Shown: piece by piece, positions 39,575 through 49,620 of the stretch
Position numbering within the stretch: position 1 is the stretch's first letter
Layout of the letters: the number at the start of each line of letters is the position of its first letter
NCBI GenBank assembly: GCA_018223185.1
Contig: JAAEYW010000002.1
Location: 124,001 to 188,000 of the forward strand
Length of the DNA: 64,000 nucleotides
Direction of reading: 5' to 3'
Source: Oceanospirillales bacterium
GTDB lineage: Bacteria; Pseudomonadota; Gammaproteobacteria; Pseudomonadales; Balneatricaceae
The notes under the pieces: model-generated
The model's input: only the letters and a program-made list of their open reading frames with translations
Database searches by the model: none
What the model was told of the DNA's origin: nothing
Translations under genes and position numbers: made by a program

Positions 39575-41776
39575 ATGCTTTACCTGCAACTAGCCATACC
39601 CTCCCCTCTGCGCCGCCTGTTCGATTACAGGCCTCCGCAGGGATGCTCGCCCGAGTCTCTCAGGCCCGGCGTGCGGGTGAAAGTGCCGTTTGGCCGCAGA
39701 GAGGTCACCGGCATTCTGATACGGGTGACGGAACACACAGATGTTCCCCAGGACAAACTCAAGCCCGCCATAGCCGTGCTCGATGAAACACCACCAATGC
39801 CTGAGTCGATATTAAAACTGGCACGCTGGGCGGGCAACTACTACCAGCACCCGCTGGGAGATGCCCTGAGCCAGGCTCTGCCGGTTCTGTTGCGTAAGGG
39901 AGATCCCTGCGAATATGCCCACCAGCACCTGTGGCGGGCAACGGCTGAGGCTGATATATCTCAACTTGGCAAAACCGCCGCACGACAACGGGAGCTATTG
40001 CTGTTGTTGCTGGAGCACCCCAATGGCATCAGCGAAGAAGCCTTACGCGCGGAGGGCGGACAAACCACGCTGTTGAAAAAATTAACCGACAAAGCGCTTG
40101 CCGAGTCCTTTATTCATAAACCGGATCACGGTCACCACAGCAACCAGCCACTGCATGAAGCGCCGCTGACACTGAACGAAGAACAACAACAGGCTGTTAA
40201 CGCCATCACTGCGACGGAGGGCTTTAAAACCTGCCTGCTGCAGGGCGTGACCGGCTCTGGCAAAACCGAAGTCTACCTGCAGGCGATAGAGCACTACATC
40301 CGCCAGGGAAAACAGGCACTGATACTGGTACCAGAGATTGGCCTGACACCTCAGACCGTCGCCCGTTTTAAGGCACGCTTTAATCTGCCGGTGGTGGTTC
40401 TGCACTCGAACCTGACGGATCGCCAGCGACTCGATGCCTGGCTGCAGGCCCGGGAAGGTGTTGCCCGGATCATCATCGGCACCCGCTCAGCGATCTTTAC
40501 ACCACTGAAAACCCCGGGGGTGATATTCATCGACGAAGAGCATGACACCTCATTCAAACAGCAGGACGGGTTTCGCTATAACGCCCGCGACCTGGCGGTG
40601 ATGCGCGGTAATTTTGAGCAGGTTCCGGTGGTGCTGGGCACGGCCACCCCGGCAATTGAAACGCTCTACAATGCTCAGCAGGGCCGTTATCAGTGGTTAA
40701 AGTTGAATAAACGTGCCGGCAACGCTTTACCGCCTGAGTTTGAACTGCTGGATATTCGTCAGCTACCGCTACAGGACGGATTATCAGCGCCGCTTATCCA
40801 GCAGATACAAAGCCACCTGAAGCAGGGTACCCAGGTTCTTATATTCCTTAACCGCAGAGGCTTTGCCCCTACCCTGATGTGCCATGATTGCGGCTGGCTG
40901 GCTGACTGTAATCGCTGTGATGCGCATATGACCCTGCACCGTAAACCCTTCCACCTGCACTGCCACCACTGCGACAGTCAGCGCCCGGTTCCGGCCACGT
41001 GCAAAAGCTGCGGCAGCACAGAACTGAAACCGATGGGTGCGGGCACCGAACGCACCGAAGAAGCGCTGCAAAAGCTATTTCCCGGCTTTCCTGTAATCCG
41101 GGTCGACAGAGACACCACTCAGCGCAAAAACGCAATGCAACAGATTATGGACCGGGTACACCAGGGACTGCCCTGCATCCTGATTGGCACCCAGATGCTG
41201 GCAAAAGGCCACCATTTCCCTAAAGTCACACTGGTCGCCATTCTGAACGCTGACAGCGGCCTGTTCAGTGCCGACTTCAGAGGCATGGAACGCACCGCTC
41301 AGCTTATTTTGCAGGTCGCCGGGCGAGCTGGCAGAGCCGACCACCCCGGAAAAGTCGTGATGCAGACCCACCACGCCGACCACCCTACGATCACCAGTCT
41401 GGTCACCGAAGGCTACCAGGCATTTGCTCAACAGGAACTCAGCCAGCGAATCGCCGCTCACTTACCGCCATCGATTCACTGTGCAATGCTCAGAGCGGAA
41501 GCCAGCCACCCGGGGATGGCCGAACGCTTTCTCCGCAAACTGAGAGATCTGTTCGAAACGGACATTCTCCAGCCTCAGGGGGTTCAGTGGCTTGGCCCCC
41601 TGCCCTCACCGATGGAGAAACGCGCCGGCCTTTTCCGTGCCCAGCTGGTATTACAGAGCCGTGATCGCAAAGCCCTGCATCAACAATTGCAAAGCATTAT
41701 CCGGGAAGTTGAAAGCGATCCGCAGGCACGCAAAGTTCGCTGGTCTGTGGATGTTGATCCGGTGGATATGTTTTAG
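39575..41776 (+). CDS. priA: primosomal protein N' (replication restart helicase PriA)
   Basis: 3'-5' helicase that recognises stalled forks and loads the replisome. 733 residues. N-terminal DNA-binding domain (YLQLAIPSPLRRLFDYRPP), Walker A GVTGSGKTEVYLQ, Walker B FIDEEHDTSFKQQ, GTATPAIETLYN, and two zinc clusters within CHDCGWLADCNRCDAHMT and CHHCDSQRPVPATCKSCGS. The C-terminal helicase motif is VAGRAGRADHPGKVVMQT. The ribosome site is weak (GGAT about 10 bases upstream). The 39365-39574 gap to rpmE is a divergent promoter region with no gene. Confidence 0.97.
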   Translation: MLYLQLAIPSPLRRLFDYRPPQGCSPESLRPGVRVKVPFGRREVTGILIRVTEHTDVPQDKLKPAIAVLDETPPMPESILKLARWAGNYYQHPLGDALSQALPVLLRKGDPCEYAHQHLWRATAEADISQLGKTAARQRELLLLLLEHPNGISEEALRAEGGQTTLLKKLTDKALAESFIHKPDHGHHSNQPLHEAPLTLNEEQQQAVNAITATEGFKTCLLQGVTGSGKTEVYLQAIEHYIRQGKQALILVPEIGLTPQTVARFKARFNLPVVVLHSNLTDRQRLDAWLQAREGVARIIIGTRSAIFTPLKTPGVIFIDEEHDTSFKQQDGFRYNARDLAVMRGNFEQVPVVLGTATPAIETLYNAQQGRYQWLKLNKRAGNALPPEFELLDIRQLPLQDGLSAPLIQQIQSHLKQGTQVLIFLNRRGFAPTLMCHDCGWLADCNRCDAHMTLHRKPFHLHCHHCDSQRPVPATCKSCGSTELKPMGAGTERTEEALQKLFPGFPVIRVDRDTTQRKNAMQQIMDRVHQGLPCILIGTQMLAKGHHFPKVTLVAILNADSGLFSADFRGMERTAQLILQVAGRAGRADHPGKVVMQTHHADHPTITSLVTEGYQAFAQQELSQRIAAHLPPSIHCAMLRAEASHPGMAERFLRKLRDLFETDILQPQGVQWLGPLPSPMEKRAGLFRAQLVLQSRDRKALHQQLQSIIREVESDPQARKVRWSVDVDPVDMF

Positions 41777-41951
41777 CCACAAATAACCCTGTCAGGGGTT
41801 AACAAAGAGCGGATGAAAAGGGATAATACGCGGTCTTTTTTACAGACAACTGCACAGCTGGCTTAGTTTTTATTATCGTTTTATATTTTCTAACGCTATA
41901 AACCTGCGTCGTTGAGTCTGGCCCCTGAATTTAACCCGGTATCTTTTGAGC

Positions 41952-43637
41952 ATGAAACAACATATTGCGGACCTGATTAGCACTGCCCTGACCTCGCTGA
42001 TCGACGAAGGCACTCTGCCTGCCGATACTCAGCCCAAAATCATGGTAGAGAACACCCGCGACAAGTCTCATGGAGACTTTGCATCTAACATCGCTCTGAC
42101 ACTGGCCAAAGCAGCAAAATGCAATCCACGGGAGCTGTCACAAAAGATCTGCGCCGCACTGCCAGCCTCCGACAATGTCGAAAAAACCGAGATTGCAGGT
42201 CCCGGATTTATTAATTTCTTTGTCAGTGACGCCTCAACCGGCAACCTGATCAAAACTATTCTGCAGCAAAAGAGCAACTACGGCCGCAACAACGACGGTG
42301 CCGGCAAAAAAGTTCAGATTGAGTTTGTTTCAGCCAACCCGACCGGCCCTCTGCATATCGGTCACGGTCGTGGTGCCGCGGTAGGCGATTGCCTCAGCCG
42401 TCTGATGGAAGCCACTGGCTGGGATGTGACCCGCGAATTCTATTACAACGATGCCGGTCAGCAGATCCACAACCTGGCGCTCTCGGTTCAGGCCCGCTGC
42501 AAAGGACTGACACCGGAAGACCCCAGCTGGCCTGAAGATGGCTACCGTGGTGGCTATATTACCGACCTGGCCGAAAGCTTTATGCGCGGCGATACGGTGA
42601 CATCGGAAGATCAGAGTTTCACCGGCACCAAAGATGCGGATGATATTGAAGCGATTCGCCACTTTGCGGTGGCATATCTGCGCCACGAGCAGGATCTTGA
42701 CCTGAAAGCCTTTGGCGTCGATTTCGATGTCTACTTTCTTGAGTCCTCGCTTTATACCGAAGGCAAAGTAGAGGAAACCGTACAGACACTGATTAAAAAT
42801 GGTTACACCTACGAAGAAGGTGGCGCACTCTGGCTGCGCACCACCGATTTTGGTGATGACAAAGATCGTGTTATGCGCAAAACCGATGGCGGCTATACCT
42901 ACTTTGTTCCCGATGTTGCCTACCATATGAATAAATGGCAGCGCGGCTTCGACACTGTCATTAACGAACAGGGTGCCGATCACCACAGCACCATTACCCG
43001 CGTCCGCGCGGGCCTGCAGGCGCTGGATGCAGGCATTCCTAAAGGTTGGCCAGACTATGTACTGCACCAGATGGCAACCGTCATGCGTGGCGGCGAAGAG
43101 GTAAAAATATCCAAACGGGCCGGCAGCTATCTGACCCTGCGCGACCTGATTGATGAAGTCGGCCGCGATGCCACCCGCTTCTTCCTGGCGGCCCGTAAAT
43201 CAGACAGCCATCTGAATTTTGATATCGATCTGGCACGTTCCGAATCAGCCGATAACCCGGTCTACTATATTCAGTATGCCCATGCACGGGTATGCTCAAT
43301 CTTCCGCAAACTGGAAGAAAATAACCAGCAGTGGAATGAGGCAACCGGCCAGGCAGCCCTTGGACGACTGGAGCTAGAGACAGAGAAACACCTGACCATC
43401 AAGCTGGGACGTTATCCGGAAGTGGTCAAACGGGCAGCCGATGGTCGCGAGCCGCACCTGATTGCGACCTATCTCTATGAACTGGCCAGCGACTTCCACA
43501 CCTACTACAACTCAGAGAAAACTCTGGTTGAGGATACCGATCTGCGTAACGCTCGCCTGACACTTGCTGTTGCCGTCAGACATGTGCTGGCAAACGGCCT
43601 GGATCTGCTGGGTGTTAATGCTCCTGATCTGATGTAA
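41952..43637 (+). CDS. argS: arginyl-tRNA synthetase
   Basis: Charges tRNA-Arg with arginine. 561 residues from ATG 41952; the in-frame TTG at 41946 adds only two residues. N-terminal add-1 domain ([21 protein letters not shown]), HIGH-type motif [44 protein letters not shown] signature in [17 protein letters not shown], and a C-terminal DALR anticodon domain. The sequence is of the Pseudomonas-like class. It is followed 13 bases later by the FtsN-like gene. The upstream gap (41777-41951) holds only AT-rich promoter-like DNA. Confidence 0.97.
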   Translation: MKQHIADLISTALTSLIDEGTLPADTQPKIMVENTRDKSHGDFASNIALTLAKAAKCNPRELSQKICAALPASDNVEKTEIAGPGFINFFVSDASTGNLIKTILQQKSNYGRNNDGAGKKVQIEFVSANPTGPLHIGHGRGAAVGDCLSRLMEATGWDVTREFYYNDAGQQIHNLALSVQARCKGLTPEDPSWPEDGYRGGYITDLAESFMRGDTVTSEDQSFTGTKDADDIEAIRHFAVAYLRHEQDLDLKAFGVDFDVYFLESSLYTEGKVEETVQTLIKNGYTYEEGGALWLRTTDFGDDKDRVMRKTDGGYTYFVPDVAYHMNKWQRGFDTVINEQGADHHSTITRVRAGLQALDAGIPKGWPDYVLHQMATVMRGGEEVKISKRAGSYLTLRDLIDEVGRDATRFFLAARKSDSHLNFDIDLARSESADNPVYYIQYAHARVCSIFRKLEENNQQWNEATGQAALGRLELETEKHLTIKLGRYPEVVKRAADGREPHLIATYLYELASDFHTYYNSEKTLVEDTDLRNARLTLAVAVRHVLANGLDLLGVNAPDLM

Positions 43638-43650
43638 GAAGGCAAAACCG

Positions 43651-44334
43651 ATGGCGCGCAAAGATTACGCAAAGAAACGCAACAGTGGAACGGCTGCAAG
43701 CCGGGCCACGCGGAGCAATTCGAGGGCAAAAAGCGCGCCGGTAAAAAAACCGTTTCCGCTGGTACGCTCGGTTATCAGTCTGGTGATACTGATCGGGTTC
43801 GGCTTTGCCCTGTGGCAGCTAACCTCGGTCAGGCCTGATAACAGCGGCACCACAACGCCATCGGCAACACCCAAAACGACCAAAGAGAGTGCGGTAAAGG
43901 CTTCCAGACCCGCAGCTAAAACCACTCAGACATCAGAACCCACAACCGCAAAAACAACTAAACCCGCAGCCAAACCAGCAATACCGGTAGAGGAACAGTC
44001 TGAACGGTTTGATTTCTATCAGATTCTGCCAGAAAGCGAAGTTGATACGGCCAATGTTGAACCCTACAAATCAACGCCTAAGGATGCAAAATCAGCGCAT
44101 ACTTATGTAATCCAGGCCGGTTCGTTCAAAAATCAGACGGATGCCGAGCAACTGCGGGCACGCCTGATTCTGGAAGGCCTGCCTAATGTCAAAACACACC
44201 GGGTTACCAATAGCAATGGCAGCATCTGGTATCAGGTACTGTCCGGTCCGTTCGTCAACCGTTCGATGCTGAATAAAGCCGAAGACCGTCTCGTCAGACT
44301 GAGAATTCAGCCATTAGTCCGACAGATCGACTAA
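43651..44334 (+). CDS. ftsN: FtsN-like SPOR-domain cell division protein
   Basis: Bitopic inner-membrane protein thought to trigger septal peptidoglycan synthesis. 227 residues: a basic cytoplasmic tail (MARKDYAKKR, the FtsN N-terminal start that contacts FtsA), membrane helix 38-58, and a Thr/Ala/Pro/Lys-rich periplasmic linker (about 65-125). A C-terminal SPOR domain (about 148-225) begins HTYVIQAGSFKNQTDAEQLR and ends in WYQVLSGPFVNRSMLNKAEDRL. The location between argS (priA side) and hslVU is the same as ftsN in E. coli and Pseudomonas, which supports the name. Confidence 0.9.
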   Translation: MARKDYAKKRNSGTAASRATRSNSRAKSAPVKKPFPLVRSVISLVILIGFGFALWQLTSVRPDNSGTTTPSATPKTTKESAVKASRPAAKTTQTSEPTTAKTTKPAAKPAIPVEEQSERFDFYQILPESEVDTANVEPYKSTPKDAKSAHTYVIQAGSFKNQTDAEQLRARLILEGLPNVKTHRVTNSNGSIWYQVLSGPFVNRSMLNKAEDRLVRLRIQPLVRQID

Positions 44335-44361
44335 ATCCCTGCGTCATCGGATATTCATAAC

Positions 44362-44389
44362 CTTGAAATAACGCTCTGCGTTCCCATAT
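44362..44389 (+). promoter_or_regulatory. sigma-32 heat-shock promoter of hslVU
   Basis: CTTGAAA (44362-44368), a 13-base spacer and TCCCATAT (44382-44389) match the RpoH consensus CTTGAAA-N(11-16)-CCCCATnT in all but one base. hslVU is a classical heat-shock operon. Confidence 0.8.
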
Positions 44390-44390
44390 C

Positions 44391-44414
44391 TATACTCATT
44401 GAGAACTGAGTATA
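44391..44414. promoter_or_regulatory. dyad just after the hslVU promoter
   Basis: TATACTCA (44391-44398) and TGAGTATA (44407-44414) form a perfect 8-bp inverted repeat around TTGAGAAC. It covers the likely transcription start, so it may be an operator or a hairpin at the very 5' end of the mRNA. I recall that E. coli hslVU mRNA has a 5'UTR stem-loop, but I cannot verify similarity. Confidence 0.5.
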
Positions 44415-44435
44415 TCTATTCGGGAAAACGCACCC

Positions 44436-44969
44436 ATGACCACAATTGTTTCTGTACGTCGCGACGACCAGGTCGTTGTCGGCGGTGACGGCCAGGTTTC
44501 ACTTGGCAACACCGTAATGAAAGGCACCGCTCGCAAAGTCCGCCGCCTGCCAAAACACGATGTTATCACCGGCTTCGCCGGCAGCACCGCTGACGCTATC
44601 ACCCTGCTGGACCTGTTTGAGCAACAGCTGGAGAAACATCAGGGTAATATTTTCAATGCCGTGGTTAGTCTGGCACGGGAGTGGCGCGGTGACCGGGTGC
44701 TGCGCAAGCTGGAAGCACTGATGCTGGTGGCCAACAAAGAAAAAACCTACCTTATCTCCGGCAGTGGCGACATCATTGAGCCCGAAGATGGCGTCATCGC
44801 CATAGGCTCCGGCGGCAACTATGCCCTGGCCGCAGCCCGTGCTCTGGTCGCCAATACCGACTTGCCAGCCCGCGAAATTGTTGAAAAGAGTCTGCTGATC
44901 GCTGCCGACATCTGCGTCTTTACCAACGCCAACCTGACCATTGAGCAGCTGCAATCCAGCGCAGCCTGA
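44436..44969 (+). CDS. hslV: ATP-dependent protease peptidase subunit HslV
   Basis: Proteasome-like threonine peptidase that forms double hexamers capped by HslU. 177 residues. After removal of Met1 the N-terminus is [26 protein letters not shown] with Thr2 as nucleophile. [55 protein letters not shown] and [14 protein letters not shown] complete the family. GGGA lies in front of the start. hslU follows 30 bases downstream. Confidence 0.97.
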   Translation: MTTIVSVRRDDQVVVGGDGQVSLGNTVMKGTARKVRRLPKHDVITGFAGSTADAITLLDLFEQQLEKHQGNIFNAVVSLAREWRGDRVLRKLEALMLVANKEKTYLISGSGDIIEPEDGVIAIGSGGNYALAAARALVANTDLPAREIVEKSLLIAADICVFTNANLTIEQLQSSAA

Positions 44970-44999
44970 GCCTCAGAGAACAGCCAGAGAGAACTACTG

Positions 45000-46334
45000 A
45001 TGTCCAATATGACACCCCGTGAAATTGTTTCCGAACTCGACCGGCATATCGTCGGGCAGGCCGATGCCAAACGCTCTGTAGCGATCGCTTTGCGAAACCG
45101 CTGGCGCCGCATGCAGCTGGAACCTGAGCTGCGCGCCGAAGTCTCACCGAAGAATATCCTGATGATCGGGCCTACCGGTGTCGGTAAAACCGAGATTGCC
45201 CGCCGCCTGGCGAAACTGGCTAATGCTCCTTTTATCAAAGTTGAAGCAACCAAGTTTACCGAAGTGGGTTATGTGGGCCGCGATGTAGAAACGATTATCC
45301 GCGATCTGATGGATATGGCGATCAAGATGCTGCGTGAGCAGGAGATGGATAAGGTTAAATTCCGTGCTGAGGATTCCGCAGAAGAGCGGATTCTTGATGC
45401 CCTGCTCCCTCCAGCCCGCCCGACCAGCTTTGATGAGCAGCCTGTCGGACATAAGCCTGATAGCGCTACCCGGCAACTACTGCGCAAACAGCTGCGAGAG
45501 GGCAAGCTGGATGATAAAGAGATTGATATCGACCTGAGCCAGACGCCGGTCGGTGTCGAGATCATGGCACCTCCGGGAATGGAGGAGATGACCAGCCAGC
45601 TGCAGAGCATGTTCTCAAACCTGGGGAACAGCAAAACCAAGAGCAAGCGGATGAAGGTTAAAGATGCCTTAAAACAGGTGATAGACGAAGAAGCCGCTAA
45701 GATGGTCAACGATGATGACCTGAAGCAGATGGCGATCGATGCTGTTGAACAGAACGGCATCGTTTTCCTCGACGAGATCGATAAGGTGTGCAAACGCGAG
45801 GGCACCGGGGCGGACGTCTCCCGGGAAGGAGTACAACGGGACCTGCTGCCGCTGATTGAAGGCAGCACCGTATCCACCAAGTACGGCATGATCAAATCAG
45901 ACCACATTCTGTTTATCGCCTCCGGTGCGTTCCATCTGTCCAAGCCATCCGACCTGATTCCCGAACTCCAGGGTCGTTTGCCCATCCGGGTTGAACTGAA
46001 AGCCCTGACGCCCGATGATTTCCGACGCATCCTGACCGAGCCGAATGCCTCACTGACAGAGCAATACCGGGCGCTGCTGGCGACGGAAGGTGTAACCGTT
46101 GAATATACTCAGGATGGTATCGACCGGATCGCAGAGCTCGCGTATCAGGTGAATGAAAAAACCGAGAACATTGGTGCACGTCGCCTGCACACTATGATGG
46201 AACGACTGCTGGAAGAGATCTCTTTCACTGCGGCCGACAATGCAGGTCAGAGCATTAATGTCGACCGGGCTTATGTGGATAAGTACCTGGCAGAGCTGAG
46301 CCAGGATGAAGACCTGAGCCACTATATCCTGTAG
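45000..46334 (+). CDS. hslU: ATP-dependent protease ATPase subunit HslU
   Basis: AAA+ unfoldase that feeds substrates to HslV. 444 residues. Walker [18 protein letters not shown], the pore motif GYVGRDVE, Walker [18 protein letters not shown], sensor region [26 protein letters not shown], and the C-terminal tail DLSHYIL that docks into HslV. The I-domain lies between Walker A and B (about 105-240), as expected. It shares the sigma-32 promoter with hslV. Confidence 0.98.
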   Translation: MSNMTPREIVSELDRHIVGQADAKRSVAIALRNRWRRMQLEPELRAEVSPKNILMIGPTGVGKTEIARRLAKLANAPFIKVEATKFTEVGYVGRDVETIIRDLMDMAIKMLREQEMDKVKFRAEDSAEERILDALLPPARPTSFDEQPVGHKPDSATRQLLRKQLREGKLDDKEIDIDLSQTPVGVEIMAPPGMEEMTSQLQSMFSNLGNSKTKSKRMKVKDALKQVIDEEAAKMVNDDDLKQMAIDAVEQNGIVFLDEIDKVCKREGTGADVSREGVQRDLLPLIEGSTVSTKYGMIKSDHILFIASGAFHLSKPSDLIPELQGRLPIRVELKALTPDDFRRILTEPNASLTEQYRALLATEGVTVEYTQDGIDRIAELAYQVNEKTENIGARRLHTMMERLLEEISFTAADNAGQSINVDRAYVDKYLAELSQDEDLSHYIL

Positions 46335-46357
46335 ACCCAACCCACTAATCCCAGCCC

Positions 46358-46379
46358 GACGGAGCCGCAAGGCTCCGTC
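46358..46379 (+). other. GCAA-tetraloop hairpin after hslU
   Basis: GACGGAGCC (46358-46366) pairs perfectly with GGCTCCGTC (46371-46379) around the very stable GNRA loop GCAA. There is no T run. The downstream arm lies 13 bases before the DUF971 start codon, near its GGAG site, so it may act as an mRNA processing or translation element rather than a terminator. Confidence 0.6.
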
Positions 46380-46392
46380 ACCGGAGTCTGTT

Positions 46393-46770
46393 ATGGCTGC
46401 ACCACTTCCCAAAGATATCAAACTGCACACCAAATCCAGAACTCTTGAACTGGTATACAGTGATCAGGAACGCTTTGAACTGACCGCAGAATACCTGCGG
46501 GTTCACTCACCTTCCGCCGAAGTGCGCGGTCATGGCATAGGCAACGGCGTGCTGCAAACCGGCAAGCAACTGGTGGGCATAAAAGGACTTGAGCCTGCTG
46601 GCAACTATGCGCTCAAAATCATCTTTGATGATGGCCATGACAGCGGTCTGTACACCTGGGACTATCTCTACGACCTGTGCCAGCATCACGATGCTTACTG
46701 GAACCGCTATCTCAAGGCCCTGGCGGACGCCGGAGCCACCCGGCACGGAAACATGATCGCCAAAGGCTGA
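46393..46770 (+). CDS. DUF971 / gamma-butyrobetaine hydroxylase N-terminal-like protein
   Basis: A 125-residue single-domain protein. KDIKLHTKSRTLELVYSDQERFELTAEYLRV, VGIKGLEPAGNYALKIIFDDGHDSGLYTWDYLYDL and DAYWNRYLKALADAG are typical of the small fold found at the N-terminus of gamma-butyrobetaine hydroxylases. No oxygenase domain is attached. The molecular function is unknown. It directly follows hslVU, a common neighbourhood in gammaproteobacteria, but a role in proteolysis has not been shown to my knowledge. Confidence 0.88.
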   Translation: MAAPLPKDIKLHTKSRTLELVYSDQERFELTAEYLRVHSPSAEVRGHGIGNGVLQTGKQLVGIKGLEPAGNYALKIIFDDGHDSGLYTWDYLYDLCQHHDAYWNRYLKALADAGATRHGNMIAKG

Positions 46771-46908
46771 GCGATGCAACTATTCCACCGCTGTCGCTGA
46801 AACCGGCTTTTTATTTATCCAGATCAGTTGATGCCGGAAGAGTAAAGACAATTGCCTGCGGCAAAGGTAGAATGCTGCAACGCGAATTATGCAGATTACA
46901 GGTTTTCT

Positions 46909-47670
46909 ATGACTGACCAGAAAGAATCTCAGGACAAGACCCACTTCGGCTTCGAACAGGTCAAAGTCGATGAAAAGCAGGCAAAAGTTGCCGACGTTTT
47001 TCACTCGGTTGCCAGCAAATATGACATCATGAACGACCTGATGTCCGGGGGTATCCATCGTATCTGGAAGCGCCTGACCATCGAACAAAGCGGTGTCCGC
47101 CGAGGCCATAAAGTACTGGATATTGCCGGCGGCACCGGAGATCTGACGATGCGTTTCTCCCGGCTGGTAGGTCCTGAGGGCAAAGTTGTTCTGGCGGACA
47201 TCAATGATTCTATGCTCCGGGTTGGTCGTGACCGGCTGATGGATCGGGGCATTACCGGCAATGTCGAGTTTGTCCAGGCGAATGCTGAAGCGCTGCCATT
47301 TCCAGATAACACTTTCGACTGCATCACCATCGCTTTTGGCCTGCGCAATGTGACGTTTAAAGAGAAAGCGCTGGCCTCAATGGCACGGGTACTGAAGCCT
47401 GGCGGCAAAGTGATGGTGCTGGAGTTTTCCAAAACAGAAAACCCGCTACTGACCAAAGCCTACGACCTCTATTCATTCAAACTGCTGCCTAAAATCGGCA
47501 AACTGATCGCCGGCGATGAGGATAGCTACCGCTATCTGGCTGAATCGATCCGCATGCATCCCGATCAGGAAACCCTGAAAAAGATGATGGAAGAAGCGGG
47601 TCTGGTGCAGTGCAAATACCAGAATATGACCGGCGGCGTAGTCGCCCTGCATACCGGCATTAAACCCTGA
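46909..47670 (+). CDS. ubiE: ubiquinone/menaquinone methyltransferase UbiE
   Basis: SAM-dependent C-methyltransferase of ubiquinone (and menaquinone) synthesis. 253 residues from ATG 46909 ([15 protein letters not shown]); the upstream in-frame extension is not family-like. [30 protein letters not shown], the SAM motif [63 protein letters not shown] and [17 protein letters not shown] are all standard. The ubiJ start follows six bases after its stop. Confidence 0.97.
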   Translation: MTDQKESQDKTHFGFEQVKVDEKQAKVADVFHSVASKYDIMNDLMSGGIHRIWKRLTIEQSGVRRGHKVLDIAGGTGDLTMRFSRLVGPEGKVVLADINDSMLRVGRDRLMDRGITGNVEFVQANAEALPFPDNTFDCITIAFGLRNVTFKEKALASMARVLKPGGKVMVLEFSKTENPLLTKAYDLYSFKLLPKIGKLIAGDEDSYRYLAESIRMHPDQETLKKMMEEAGLVQCKYQNMTGGVVALHTGIKP

Positions 47671-47676
47671 CCCGCC

Positions 47677-48300
47677 ATGACATTCGAGACGATCAACGCA
47701 ACCCTGCTGACCCTCGCTGAGAGCACCATTAACCGGTTACTGCTTGTCAGACCGGAAACGGTTGCTCAACTCGGTCAGCTGGACGGCAAAGTGATCGCTA
47801 TTCAGCTAACCTCCCCGGCCATCTCTCTGTCACTGCAACCCAGCGCTGCGGGTCTGCAAATAGACCAGATAGAGCGAGACGATGCGGACGTTACCCTGAG
47901 CGGCACAGCCGCTGACTTTTTCCAGCTGTTAAGCGCCGCAGACAGCAGCGAAGCAATGTTTGGTAAAACCATTAAGCTTTCGGGTGACAGTGCTCTGGCA
48001 ACCCGCTTCAGCCAGGTTATGGTTGACGCAGCACTGGACTGGGAAGGGATTCTGGCACAGGTCATAGGAGACCTGCCTGCCCACGAGCTGGCCCGGTTGC
48101 TGAAATGGAAAAGCAGATTTTATCTGCAGGCCGGTCACAGCCTGGTACAGAATTTCGAAGAGTATATTAAGGAAGAACTGCAGCTGCTGCCAAGCCAGCC
48201 GCAACTTAAGCGTTTTTACTCTGAAGTTGACAGTCTGCGTCAGGAAACCGAGCGGGCTGAGGCAAAAATTGAACGGCTGCGCCGAAAGCTCAAAAGCTAA
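47677..48300 (+). CDS. ubiJ: ubiquinone biosynthesis accessory factor UbiJ (SCP2-like)
   Basis: Lipid-binding SCP2-domain protein that holds ubiquinone intermediates in the Ubi complex. 207 residues. SCP2-like N-terminal domain (LDGKVIAIQLTSPAISLSLQPS, DVTLSGTAADFFQLLSAADSSEAMFGKTIKLSGDSALATRFSQVM), then GILAQVIGDLPAHELARLLKW. A C-terminal coiled coil (EVDSLRQETERAEAKIERLRRKLKS) follows. It lies right after ubiE as usual, but ubiB, normally next, is absent here. Confidence 0.94.
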   Translation: MTFETINATLLTLAESTINRLLLVRPETVAQLGQLDGKVIAIQLTSPAISLSLQPSAAGLQIDQIERDDADVTLSGTAADFFQLLSAADSSEAMFGKTIKLSGDSALATRFSQVMVDAALDWEGILAQVIGDLPAHELARLLKWKSRFYLQAGHSLVQNFEEYIKEELQLLPSQPQLKRFYSEVDSLRQETERAEAKIERLRRKLKS

Positions 48301-48391
48301 CATTGCAGCGATCCCCGACAAACAACAGTGCCGCCGAAAAGCGCCCTGCTTTCAACGCCCTCCTACCCTGAGAATTCCCTGAAAAAACCGG

Positions 48392-48805
48392 TTAAAACGG
48401 CTTTACCACCACAAATATCAGAATCGGTATAAAGATCAGCAGCGGTAACTCATTGAATAAACGGAAATAACGTCCGCTGTTATTCAGCGTACCGGCACGC
48501 AACTTTTTAAGATAACTGAAACACCAAAAGTGGTACCCGATCAGCAATCCAACGAACAGCAGTTTAGCGTGTAGCCAGGCGCCGGAGATTCCGAAACCAA
48601 GCCAGAGCCATAGTCCAAACCCCAGCGTAAACAGCGCCATAAGCGACATAAAACCAAACAGCTTACCGGCCATGATCTCCAGCCTGGCAACATCCTGTCC
48701 CGCCTCACGGCCCTCGACATAGTGCACAAAAATACGCGGCAGATAAAAGATACCCGCCATCCAGCTGGTCATTGCCACAATATGAAACACCTTAACCCAC
48801 AACAT
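48392..48805 (-). CDS. hemJ: protoporphyrinogen IX oxidase HemJ
   Basis: Membrane protein that oxidises protoporphyrinogen IX to protoporphyrin IX before heme formation. About 137 residues with four hydrophobic helices. The family marks are MLWVKVFHIVAMTSWMAGIFYLPRIFVHY and LHAKLLFVGLLIGYHFWCF, which carry conserved histidines. ATG 48805 is chosen over a GTG at 48811 because GGGGA then lies about nine bases ahead. It is 19 bases downstream of the YcgM-like gene. Older databases call this family CopD-like or UPF0093. Confidence 0.9.
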   Translation of the reverse strand: MLWVKVFHIVAMTSWMAGIFYLPRIFVHYVEGREAGQDVARLEIMAGKLFGFMSLMALFTLGFGLWLWLGFGISGAWLHAKLLFVGLLIGYHFWCFSYLKKLRAGTLNNSGRYFRLFNELPLLIFIPILIFVVVKPF

Positions 48806-48824
48806 GGTCACGCTTCCCCTGTGC

Positions 48825-49487
48825 TCAGACAGCCTGAGTCTCTACCCGCAGCAGATCACCCAGTTCAACTAACAGGTTATCGCCGGGATTAACTTCACCA
48901 ACACCTGCTGGCGTTCCGGTGAGCACCACATCGCCCGGTAACAGGGTAAAATAATGACTCATGTAAGCGATCAGAGGGTAAACCTTATTCAGCATAAAGC
49001 TGCTATTACCGTTTTGACGAAGCTGGCCATTAACCGTCAGGCGAATCTGCTGATCCTGAAGATCGCCTACCGCGACAGGGTCAAGAAATACCGACAGCGG
49101 ACAGGAACCATCAAACCCTTTGGATTTTTCCCACGGATGGCGCTGTTCTTTCAGCTTGCTCTGCAGATCCCGCAGGGTCAGATCAAGGCCCAGCCCCACT
49201 CCGGCAATCGCTTCACCCACTTCAGCATGGGTGGCATTTTTAAGTGGCTGACCGATCAGGATAGCCATCTCCGTTTCAAAATGGACCGAGCCAAAATCCA
49301 CCGGCACCTCAAACGGCTCAGCCATCGGCACAATCGCAGTTGAGGGTTTTATGAACAGCATCGGTGTTGTCGGAACCGGATTATTGAGCTCCGCAGCATG
49401 GTCGGCATAATTACGCCCGACACAGACAACTTTACCCACAGGAAGGTTTGCTTCGGTTCCGTCTACATACTGATGTTTGTACTGCAT
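48825..49487 (-). CDS. YcgM-like fumarylacetoacetate hydrolase family protein
   Basis: A 220-residue single-domain FAH-family enzyme very like E. coli YcgM: KVVCVGRNYADHAAELNNPVP, LFIKPSTAIVPM, DFGSVHFETEMAILIG with metal-binding glutamates, ALDLTLRDLQSKLK-type segment (GLDLTLRDLQSKLKEQRHPWEKSKGFD), and PGDVVLTGTPAGVGEVNPGD. The relatives act as acylpyruvate hydrolases or oxaloacetate decarboxylases/tautomerases. The true substrate cannot be read here. Its neighbour hemJ suggests no pathway. Confidence 0.88.
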   Translation of the reverse strand: MQYKHQYVDGTEANLPVGKVVCVGRNYADHAAELNNPVPTTPMLFIKPSTAIVPMAEPFEVPVDFGSVHFETEMAILIGQPLKNATHAEVGEAIAGVGLGLDLTLRDLQSKLKEQRHPWEKSKGFDGSCPLSVFLDPVAVGDLQDQQIRLTVNGQLRQNGNSSFMLNKVYPLIAYMSHYFTLLPGDVVLTGTPAGVGEVNPGDNLLVELGDLLRVETQAV

Positions 49488-49620
49488 GATAATGCTCCAT
49501 ACCGGTTGGGCGTCTGCAACAGGTCCTGAAATAACAGCCTGACAGGCCGCTCTGCCAGATCAAAACCGACAAAGTTCAGCGCGGCAAGGCGGCTTTAAAG
49601 ACCGGGTATTTTTTCTTCGC

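Noticed and set aside
42330-43067. Long minus-strand open frame inside argS
   Set aside because: It is a mirror frame of a codon-biased gene, with no domain or ribosome site.
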